Assembly (NCBI GenBank): GCA_947494645.1
Contig: CANLVO010000002.1
Span: 552,359 to 616,358 of the forward strand
DNA: 64,000 nt
DNA from: an uncultured Litoreibacter sp.
GTDB lineage: Bacteria; Pseudomonadota; Alphaproteobacteria; Rhodobacterales; Rhodobacteraceae
Direction of reading: 5' to 3'
The translations under genes and the position numbers were made by a program. The notes beneath the pieces are model-generated. The model did no database searches and had not been told where the DNA came from. It was given only the letters and a program-made list of their open reading frames with translations. Positions 58,142 to 64,000 of the stretch are shown piece after piece; positions within the stretch are counted from its first letter, which is position 1, and the number at the start of each line of letters is the position of its first letter.

Positions 58142-59139
58142 CCCTTGATGTCCCAAATCTGACCGAGTTCGATCAGCGCCTGCGCGACGAGGCCCATGAG
58201 GACCTTGCCGACATCATCGCGGAGGAGCCGACCTCGAAGACCCAGATCATCGCGATCTATGGCAAGGGCGGCATCGGCAAGTCTTTCACCTTGGCCAACC
58301 TCAGCCACATGATGGCGGAGCAGGGCAAGCGCGTGCTGCTGATCGGCTGCGACCCGAAGTCCGACACCACGTCGCTGCTCTTTGGCGGCAAGGCGTGCCC
58401 CACGATCATCGAGACATCGTCGAAGAAGAAGCTAGCCGGTGAAGAAGTCAAAATCGGTGATGTGTGCTTCAAACGCGGCGGCGTGTTCGCGATGGAACTT
58501 GGCGGGCCAGAGGTCGGTCGAGGCTGTGGTGGGCGCGGCATCATTCACGGGTTCGAATTGCTTGAAAAGCTCGGCTTCCATGACTGGGATTTCGACTACG
58601 TCCTGCTCGATTTTCTGGGCGATGTGGTCTGCGGCGGCTTCGGTCTGCCGATTGCCCGCGACATGGCGCAAAAGGTCATTCTCGTTGCCTCCAACGATCT
58701 GCAGTCGCTCTACGTGGCCAACAATGTTTGCTCGGCGGTAGAGTATTTCCGCAAGCTCGGCGGCAATGTCGGCGTGGCGGGCCTTGTGATCAACAAAGAT
58801 GACGGCACGGGCGAGGCAGCGGCTTTCGCCGAGGCCGTCGATATCCCTATTCTCGCAGCCATCCCCCAGGACGACGACCTGCGCAAGAAATCCGCCAATT
58901 ACCAGATTGTCGGCACAATGGACTCGCAATGGGGCTCCCTTTTTGCCTCTCTCGGTGATGAGGTTGCCGCAGCCCCGCCCGTGCGCCCTGCACCTCTGGA
59001 CCAAGACGGGCTGCTTGGCCTGTTTGATGCTTCGGAAACCGGCGGTGATGTGGTGCTGGAGCCCGCTACGGACGCCGATATGCGCGGCAAGAACGCGAAG
59101 CCGCAGGAAAGCCTTGAAGTGGTGTATGACGATGTTTGA
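58138..59139 (+). CDS. bchX: Chlorophyllide a reductase iron protein subunit X
   Basis: A 333-residue NifH-like Fe protein of chlorophyllide a reductase, which reduces the C7-C8 bond. P-loop [15 protein letters not shown] (about residues 42-56) and cluster cysteines in GRGCGGRG and GDVVCGGF are present. It has the extended N- and C-termini typical of BchX over BchL. ATG 58138 overlaps the bchC stop by 4 nt; a start 36 nt upstream is possible but inside bchC. Confidence 0.96.
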   Translation: MTLDVPNLTEFDQRLRDEAHEDLADIIAEEPTSKTQIIAIYGKGGIGKSFTLANLSHMMAEQGKRVLLIGCDPKSDTTSLLFGGKACPTIIETSSKKKLAGEEVKIGDVCFKRGGVFAMELGGPEVGRGCGGRGIIHGFELLEKLGFHDWDFDYVLLDFLGDVVCGGFGLPIARDMAQKVILVASNDLQSLYVANNVCSAVEYFRKLGGNVGVAGLVINKDDGTGEAAAFAEAVDIPILAAIPQDDDLRKKSANYQIVGTMDSQWGSLFASLGDEVAAAPPVRPAPLDQDGLLGLFDASETGGDVVLEPATDADMRGKNAKPQESLEVVYDDV

Positions 59140-59299
59140 TCCCGCTCGCCTTGCAGATTTCGACGAGGGCCTCAGCACGTTGGAACGCGCCCAACAGGTC
59201 GCCAACCGCGCCGTAGAACGGACCTTGTCCGCCCAAGGTCGCGCTCAACTCGCTGTTGAAAGCTCCTGCGCCGTGTTGCGGAAGGCGTCCGCCGAGTGA
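59132..59299 (+). CDS. Small ORF between bchX and bchY, possibly translated
   Basis: A 55-codon frame ([20 protein letters not shown]...) fills the 156-bp gap between bchX and bchY. It overlaps the bchX stop by 8 nt and its own TGA overlaps the bchY GTG as GTGA. The predicted product is a short amphipathic helix-rich peptide with one Cys (SSCAVLRK). There is no clear Shine-Dalgarno, so it may be translated by coupling from bchX or only serve as a leader that feeds ribosomes to bchY. No recognised family. Confidence 0.45.
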   Translation: MFDPARLADFDEGLSTLERAQQVANRAVERTLSAQGRAQLAVESSCAVLRKASAE

Positions 59300-60858
59300 A
59301 CGAAGAGGTCAAATATGACCACGCTGACGCGGTAGACGTCGAGACCGGCACTGCGGTTGAAGGGCGCGATACGCCCATTCCGCAGGATGGCTTGGGCTGT
59401 CACTCCGGTGCCGATATGGCAGAGGCCGCGCGGGTTGCCGGGGCGTCCGACATTCTGGATCAATACGCCGCTGACTACCCCCAAGGCCCGCATGACAAGC
59501 CGCAATCCATGTGCCCCGCTTTCGGGTCCCTGCGTGTTGGCCTGCGGATGAAACGCACCGCAACGATCCTGTCAGGCTCCGCCTGTTGCGTGTACGGGCT
59601 GACCTTTGTCAGCCACTTCTACGGCGCGCGTCGGTCGGTGGGTTACGTGCCCTTCAACTCCGAGACATTGGTCACAGGCAAGCTGTTCGAGGATATCCGC
59701 GAAAGCGTCCACGACATGGCCGACCCTGAGAAATACGACAGCATCGTTGTGACGAACCTTTGCGTGCCTACGGCCTCCGGCGTGCCTCTGCGGCTGCTGC
59801 CGAAAGAGATCAACGGCGTGCGCATCGTCGGGATCGACGTGCCGGGCTTTGGCATCCCTACACATGCAGAGGCGAAAGACGTCCTTGCGGGTGCAATGCT
59901 GAACTACGCCCGCGAAGAGATCAAAGCAGGCCCGGTGTCGATGCCCGCCTCTGGCAAGTCGGACCGCCCGACCGTGAGCCTGCTGGGAGAGATGTTCCCA
60001 GCGGATCCAATGATGATCGGTCAGATGCTGGAGCCGCTTGGTCTGGCCGTCGGCCCGACCGTGCCGTGCCGCGAATGGCGCGAGCTATATGCCGCCCTTG
60101 ATTGCGGCGCAGTGGCCGCGATCCACCCGTTCTACACCGCCTCCGTGCGTGAGTTTCAGGCCGCAGGCCGCCCCGTGGTGGGCTCCGCGCCCGTAGGTCA
60201 TGACGGCACCGCCGCGTGGCTGGCAGGTATTGGCGAGGCGTTCAATCTGCCTCAAGACAAGATCGCCGAGGCGCAGAACAAGTTCCTGCCCGCCATTAAG
60301 GGCGCGCTTGCCGCAATGCCGGTCAAAGGCACGATCACCCTATCAGGCTATGAAGGCAGCGAGCTGCTTGTCGCACGTCTGCTGATCGAAAGCGGCGCGG
60401 ATATCCCTTACGTGGGCACAGCATGCCCCAAGACCGAATGGTCCAAAGACGATGCCGCTTGGCTTGAGGCGCGTGGCGTGAAGGTCAAGTTCCGCGCCTC
60501 GCTCGAAGACGATTGCGCCGCGATGGAGGCGATCCGCCCGGATCTGGCCATTGGCACCACGCCGGTTGTCCAAAAAGGCAAAGAGCTGGGTATACCTTCG
60601 CTCTATTTCACCAACCTGATCTCCGCACGCCCCCTGATGGGTGTCGCAGGTGCAGGCTCTCTGGCGCAGGTCGTCAACGGGGCGATGGCCAACAAGGACC
60701 GGATGGAGCATATGCGCGCGTTCTTCGAAGGCGTGGGCGCAGGCGACACCGCCGGGGTCTGGGAGGGCTCTCCCAATGAGCAGCCGCAATTCCGCGCCTT
60801 GAACGCCAAGAAACTGGAACGCGCCGCCAAGGCCGCCAAAGCGGCGGAGATGATCTGA
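59296..60858 (+). CDS. bchY: Chlorophyllide a reductase subunit Y
   Basis: A 520-residue NifD/BchN-like subunit. Cluster-ligand cysteines lie in [21 protein letters not shown] and [12 protein letters not shown], in the order expected for the BchYZ catalytic component. The start is GTG 59296. The N-terminal 30 residues (before [11 protein letters not shown]) are acidic and poorly conserved, so a later start is possible. One-base overlap with bchZ. Confidence 0.96.
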   Translation: MNEEVKYDHADAVDVETGTAVEGRDTPIPQDGLGCHSGADMAEAARVAGASDILDQYAADYPQGPHDKPQSMCPAFGSLRVGLRMKRTATILSGSACCVYGLTFVSHFYGARRSVGYVPFNSETLVTGKLFEDIRESVHDMADPEKYDSIVVTNLCVPTASGVPLRLLPKEINGVRIVGIDVPGFGIPTHAEAKDVLAGAMLNYAREEIKAGPVSMPASGKSDRPTVSLLGEMFPADPMMIGQMLEPLGLAVGPTVPCREWRELYAALDCGAVAAIHPFYTASVREFQAAGRPVVGSAPVGHDGTAAWLAGIGEAFNLPQDKIAEAQNKFLPAIKGALAAMPVKGTITLSGYEGSELLVARLLIESGADIPYVGTACPKTEWSKDDAAWLEARGVKVKFRASLEDDCAAMEAIRPDLAIGTTPVVQKGKELGIPSLYFTNLISARPLMGVAGAGSLAQVVNGAMANKDRMEHMRAFFEGVGAGDTAGVWEGSPNEQPQFRALNAKKLERAAKAAKAAEMI

Positions 60859-62318
60859 TGTTGATTCAAGATCATGACAGAGCGGGCGGTTACTGGGGCG
60901 CGATCTATGCGTTCTGCGCCGTCAAAGGCCTGCAATGTGTGATCGACGGGCCCGTGGGGTGCGAGAACTTGCCGGTGACATCCGTGTTGCATTATACCGA
61001 TGCGCTGCCGCCGCATGAGTTGCCGATTGTGGTCACTGGCTTGGGCGAAGGCGAGATGGGCGCAGGCACTGAAGAGGCGATGAAACGCGCCTGGGAGGTG
61101 CTGGATCCGGCGCTTCCGGCAGTGGTCGTGACCGGCTCCATTGCCGAGATGATCGGCGGCGGCGTGACGCCCCAAGGCACCAACATTCAGCGCTTCCTGC
61201 CGCGCACCATTGATGAGGATCAGTGGGAGTCAGCCGACCGCGCGATGACGTGGATCTTCACCGAGTTCGGCATGACCAAAGGTCGGATGCCGAAAGAGGC
61301 CAAACGCGAAGAGGGCGCAGCCCCCCGCGTAAACATTCTGGGTCCGATGTATGGCACGTTCAACATGCCCTCCGATCTGGCCGAAATCCGCAGACTGGTC
61401 GAAGGCATTGGGGCCGAGGTCAACATGGTCATGCCGCTTGGCGCCCATGTGGCCGAGATGCGCAACCTCGTGAATGCCGATGTGAACATCTGCATGTACC
61501 GCGAATTTGGCCGCGGGCTGTGCGAGGTTTTGAACAAGCCCTATCTGCAAGCGCCGGTCGGGATCGACAGCACCACGAAATTTCTGCGCAAACTGGGTGA
61601 GCTGCTGGGGCTGGACCCTGAGCCGTTCATCGAACAAGAGAAGCATTCCACTATCAAACCCGTTTGGGACCTGTGGCGCTCGGTCACACAGGACTTCTTC
61701 GCAACCGCGTCTTTCGCGATTGTCGCCAATGAAACCTATGCGCGTGGCGTGCGGAACTTCCTTGAGAACGACCTTGGCCTGCCCTGCGCCTTCGCCGTGG
61801 CGCGGACGCGCGGCAAGAAGACCAACAATGACGAAGTGCGCGCTTGGATGCACCAGAAGCGCCCGCTGATTGTCATGGGGTCAATCAACGAGAAAATGTA
61901 TCTGGCCGAGATGAAAGCGGGCTTCGGCCCGGCCCCGGCCTTTATCCCTGCGTCCTTCCCCGGCGCTGCGATCCGTCGCGCGACGGGCACGCCGTTCATG
62001 GGCTACGCGGGGGCCACGTATCTGGTCCAAGAGGTCTGCAACGGGCTCTTTGACTCACTGTTTCATATTCTGCCCTTGGGCAGCGATATGGATGCGGCCG
62101 AAGCGACGCCAACAACGCTTCGCCGCGACTTCCCCTGGGATGCGGATGCCCAGGCCAAGCTGGATGAAATTGTGTCCAGCCATCCGATCCTGACGCGAAT
62201 TTCCGCCGCCAAAACCCTCCGAGACGCCGCAGAGAAACGTGCGCTCGACCAAGGGGCAGAGCGGGTTGTTTTGGAAACCGTTGAGGGACTTCAACCAGCT
62301 TCGGGAGGAGCATCATGA
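60858..62318 (+). CDS. bchZ: Chlorophyllide a reductase subunit Z
   Basis: A 486-residue NifK/BchB-like subunit completing the BchYZ heterotetramer. N-terminal [35 protein letters not shown] includes the cluster-ligand Cys. C-terminal small domain with [33 protein letters not shown] is typical. ATG overlaps the bchY TGA; stop overlaps pufQ by ATGA. In Rhodobacter the main oxygen-regulated puf promoter lies within bchZ; I cannot point to it by eye here. Confidence 0.96.
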   Translation: MLIQDHDRAGGYWGAIYAFCAVKGLQCVIDGPVGCENLPVTSVLHYTDALPPHELPIVVTGLGEGEMGAGTEEAMKRAWEVLDPALPAVVVTGSIAEMIGGGVTPQGTNIQRFLPRTIDEDQWESADRAMTWIFTEFGMTKGRMPKEAKREEGAAPRVNILGPMYGTFNMPSDLAEIRRLVEGIGAEVNMVMPLGAHVAEMRNLVNADVNICMYREFGRGLCEVLNKPYLQAPVGIDSTTKFLRKLGELLGLDPEPFIEQEKHSTIKPVWDLWRSVTQDFFATASFAIVANETYARGVRNFLENDLGLPCAFAVARTRGKKTNNDEVRAWMHQKRPLIVMGSINEKMYLAEMKAGFGPAPAFIPASFPGAAIRRATGTPFMGYAGATYLVQEVCNGLFDSLFHILPLGSDMDAAEATPTTLRRDFPWDADAQAKLDEIVSSHPILTRISAAKTLRDAAEKRALDQGAERVVLETVEGLQPASGGAS

Positions 62319-62542
62319 CTGATTTTACACATGAGACACCCGTCAAGGAGCGGCGCACCAGCCACGTGCCGATGCGCGAATACTACGCGTATTTCGCTCT
62401 GATCTTCGTGGCCACGTTGCCGCTGTCGATCCTGACATGGGTGCTAAGCGCGGCACGGCGGCTTGAGCTGCCCGAGCGCGGTCCGATCAAGTCTGCGTGG
62501 AGCCAAGCGCAGATCATCACGCCGAGAATCTTCTCAGCGTAA
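62315..62542 (+). CDS. pufQ: PufQ, bacteriochlorophyll-related assembly protein
   Basis: A 75-residue single-pass membrane protein (helix about residues 24-46, [26 protein letters not shown]) with the PufQ pattern [20 protein letters not shown]. PufQ is thought to help carry bacteriochlorophyll intermediates during complex formation. Overlaps bchZ by 4 nt, so it is read on the bchCXYZ transcript. Confidence 0.94.
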   Translation: MTDFTHETPVKERRTSHVPMREYYAYFALIFVATLPLSILTWVLSAARRLELPERGPIKSAWSQAQIITPRIFSA

Positions 62543-62572
62543 CAACCGATTCAATCTGTCGGGTCGAGACGA

Positions 62573-62646
62573 TGGGTTACACGAGGTTCGCCACTCCCCC
62601 CCGGGGTGGTGGATTAGGGCAGCGGATGAGCCGTTGTCGTAACCCA
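62573..62646 (+). other. Candidate folded RNA leader between pufQ and pufB
   Basis: TGGGTTAC (62573-62580) and GTAACCCA (62639-62646) are perfectly complementary and can close a 58-nt loop that contains its own hairpin (CCACTCCCC with GGGGTGG, 62591-62609, one bulged T). The 154-bp pufQ-pufB spacer is otherwise non-coding. Such a structure could protect or process the 5' end of pufBA mRNA, which in Rhodobacter is differentially stable. Confidence 0.45.
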
Positions 62647-62696
62647 GCCGCGGGGGGCTCGCGGCGTCAGTATGATTTTTTCGAAGGAGAAAAAAT

Positions 62697-62855
62697 ATGG
62701 CTGATAAATCCGACCTGTCATTCACAGGTCTTACAGATGAGCAAGCGCAGGAATTGCACTCGGTCTATCTGAGCGGATTCTACCTGTTCACTTCGGTGGC
62801 GGTGGTCGCTCACATTCTGACCTATTTCAAACTGCCTTGGTTCAGCTGGGGTTAA
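62697..62855 (+). CDS. pufB: Light-harvesting 1 beta polypeptide
   Basis: A 52-residue LH1 antenna polypeptide: polar N-terminus ([20 protein letters not shown]), transmembrane helix about residues 24-44 and the bacteriochlorophyll-binding His39 in [18 protein letters not shown] lies 7-8 nt before the ATG. Length and the C-terminal WFSWG are typical. Confidence 0.96.
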   Translation: MADKSDLSFTGLTDEQAQELHSVYLSGFYLFTSVAVVAHILTYFKLPWFSWG

Positions 62856-62867
62856 GGAGGATCTAAG

Positions 62868-63032
62868 ATGGCACAGTTCTACAAGATTTGGCTGATCTTT
62901 GACCCTCGCCGCGTATTCGTGGCGCAGGGCGTTTTCCTCTTTTTGCTGGCGGCGATGATTCACCTCGTCCTGCTCAGCAACCCAGAGACAAACTGGTTTG
63001 ACCGCGCCTTTGGTGCGGAACAAGCCGAGTAA
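62868..63032 (+). CDS. pufA: Light-harvesting 1 alpha polypeptide
   Basis: A 54-residue LH1 antenna polypeptide: N-terminal [20 protein letters not shown], one transmembrane helix and bacteriochlorophyll-ligand His32 in [10 protein letters not shown]. It follows pufB by 12 bp with GGAGG just after the pufB stop. Together with PufB it forms the ring around the reaction centre. Confidence 0.97.
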   Translation: MAQFYKIWLIFDPRRVFVAQGVFLFLLAAMIHLVLLSNPETNWFDRAFGAEQAE

Positions 63033-63050
63033 TCTCAGCTTACGAAGACA

Positions 63051-63080
63051 GCTGCGGGCGGGGCGCCCTCCGCCCGTAGC
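63051..63080 (+). other. pufA-pufL intercistronic hairpin 1
   Basis: GCTGCGGGCGG (63051-63061) and CCGCCCGTAGC (63070-63080) pair over 11 bp with one G-U, loop of 8 nt, 18 bp after the pufA stop. Equivalent hairpins in Rhodobacter block 3'-5' decay and leave a long-lived pufBA message, raising LH1 over reaction-centre output. Confidence 0.75.
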
Positions 63081-63098
63081 AACCGACATAATGAAATG

Positions 63099-63122
63099 GC
63101 GCAGATGCAACGGCATGTGCGC
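63099..63122 (+). other. pufA-pufL intercistronic hairpin 2
   Basis: GCGCA-G-ATGC and GCAT-G-TGCGC form a 9-bp stem broken by a single G-G mismatch, closing a 4-nt loop (AACG). It ends 8 nt before the pufL Shine-Dalgarno region, so it could also influence pufL initiation. Confidence 0.5.
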
Positions 63123-63137
63123 GTAAGGAGACAGAAG

Positions 63138-63986
63138 ATGGCACAGCTCACCTTCGAGAGAAAATATCGCGTTCGGGGCGGCACGTTGATCGGCGGGGAT
63201 CTGTTCGACTTTTGGGTGGGGCCGTTCTACGTCGGCTTCTTCGGCGTCACGACGTTCTTCTTTGCCGCTCTCGGCACAATCATGATTTTTTACGGCGCAG
63301 CCTTAGGGGACACTTGGAACCCGTGGTTGATTTCCATTGATCCGCCTTCGCTTGAAGTGGGCCTTGGCATTGCGCCGCTGGCCGAGGGGGGCATCTGGCA
63401 GATCGTCACCTTCTGCGCCACGCTGGCCTTCCTCAGCTGGATGATGCGCGAGGTGGAGATATGCCGCAAGCTCGGCATGGGATACCATGTCCCCTTCGCC
63501 TTCAGCATCGCGATCCTGGCCTATGTGACGCTGGTTATCATCCGACCCGTCCTGCTGGGCGCATGGGGTCACGGCTTCCCCTATGGCATCTTCAGCCACC
63601 TCGATTGGGTCAATAACGTGGGCTACGCCTATGGCAACTTCCACTACAACCCGGCGCATATGGTCGCGATCACCTTCTTCTTCACCACCTGTCTGGCGCT
63701 TGCGCTGCACGGCTCGCTGGTGCTGTCGGCGGTAAACACGCCAAAGGGCAAAGAGATCGCGTCACCAGATCACGAGGACACCTATTTCCGCGATCTGATC
63801 GGCTATTCGATCGGACCATTGGGCATCCACCGCTTGGGGCTGTTTCTGGCGCTGCAAGCCGTGATCTGGTCGGCGATCTGTATCGTGATCTCCGGGACCA
63901 TCTGGTTCGACACATGGCTCGAGTGGTGGGACTGGTGGTTGGAATTGCCCTGGTGGGCTGACCTCGAAGGGGGAGTAAACGGGTAA
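63138..63986 (+). CDS. pufL: Photosynthetic reaction centre L subunit
   Basis: A 282-residue five-helix membrane protein that binds the special pair, accessory pigments and the quinones with Puf[34 protein letters not shown] is the conserved N-terminus; the His ligands are in [17 protein letters not shown] and [27 protein letters not shown] 63138 has AAGGAG upstream; an in-frame start 42 nt earlier lies in hairpin 2. Stop overlaps pufM by TAATG. Confidence 0.97.
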   Translation: MAQLTFERKYRVRGGTLIGGDLFDFWVGPFYVGFFGVTTFFFAALGTIMIFYGAALGDTWNPWLISIDPPSLEVGLGIAPLAEGGIWQIVTFCATLAFLSWMMREVEICRKLGMGYHVPFAFSIAILAYVTLVIIRPVLLGAWGHGFPYGIFSHLDWVNNVGYAYGNFHYNPAHMVAITFFFTTCLALALHGSLVLSAVNTPKGKEIASPDHEDTYFRDLIGYSIGPLGIHRLGLFLALQAVIWSAICIVISGTIWFDTWLEWWDWWLELPWWADLEGGVNG

Positions 63987-64000
63987 TGGAATATCAAAAC
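63986..64000 (+). CDS. pufM: Photosynthetic reaction centre M subunit, first five codons
   Basis: The window ends 15 nt into a gene starting ATG GAA TAT CAA AAC (MEYQN), the usual N-terminus of PufM, one base overlapping the pufL stop and with GGGAG upstream. The rest lies beyond the window. Confidence 0.88.

Overview
The window is chromosomal DNA of an alphaproteobacterium, most likely an aerobic anoxygenic phototroph of the Roseobacter group (Rhodobacteraceae). The basis is an almost complete purple-bacterial photosynthesis gene cluster with the oxygen-dependent cyclase acsF, the spheroidenone-type carotenoid genes crtA and crtC-F, LH1 pufBA, reaction-centre puf and puh genes, and the PpsR/PpaA regulators. 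Coding is dense, with many 1-11 nt gene overlaps.

Layout. (1) 1-5651: the 3' end of gltB, a small secreted protein on the opposite strand, then minus-strand housekeeping genes gpmI-envC-ctpA-rppH. (2) 5680-21536: an exopolysaccharide/capsule locus. It holds a Wzz-like protein, a tyrosine-kinase-like ATPase with an altered P-loop, two left-handed beta-helix acyltransferases, PssD/PssE-like and GT2 glycosyltransferases, an O-antigen ligase/polymerase, a flippase, an FrhB-like Fe-S protein, a polysaccharide pyruvyl transferase, a large SGNH-plus-lectin-like protein, a CapD-like dehydratase, an initiating sugar-phosphate transferase and an epimerase. A small protein resembling the head-spike base of the Rhodobacter gene transfer agent sits at the end of one operon. 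(3) 21540-22432: rlmH and rsfS on the same strand as gpmI-rppH, which suggests the polysaccharide locus was inserted into an older rsfS-rlmH-gpmI-envC-ctpA-rppH gene string. (4) 22742 to the end: the photosynthesis cluster. Its order is cytochrome c2, a B12-binding protein, ppsR, ppaA, then bchFNBHLM-lhaA-puhABC-hyp-acsF-puhE-hemA (+), hemC (-)/hemE (+), hemF-bchO-bchD-bchI-crtA (-), crtI-crtB-tspO (+), crtC-crtD (-), crtE-crtF-bchC-X-Y-Z-pufQ-B-A-L-M (+), with pufM running off the end.

How it works together. HemA, HemC, HemE and HemF feed tetrapyrrole into BchI/D/H, BchM, AcsF, BchN/B/L, BchF, BchX/Y/Z and BchC to make bacteriochlorophyllide. CrtE, B, I, C, D, F and A make spheroidenone-type carotenoids. 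PuhA, PufL/M and PufA/B form the RC-LH1 complex with assembly factors LhaA, PuhB, PuhC, PuhE and PufQ, and the soluble cytochrome c re-reduces it. Seven exact TGT-N12-ACA palindromes (PpsR/CrtJ operators) lie in the divergent or promoter regions ppaA/bchF (two), hemC/hemE, crtA/crtI, crtD/crtE and upstream of bchC (two), tying the sub-operons to one redox/light/B12-responsive circuit. bchG, bchP, idi and pufC/pufX are not in the window and may lie downstream of pufM.

The least expected items are: the spike-base homologue and SGNH/lectin protein inside the polysaccharide locus, the second AerR/PpaA-type B12 protein on the other side of ppsR, two genes (rsfS, crtC) whose only plausible 5' start is CTG, a small ORF between bchX and bchY, the P-loop change in the polysaccharide kinase, and folded RNA candidates around pufBA.
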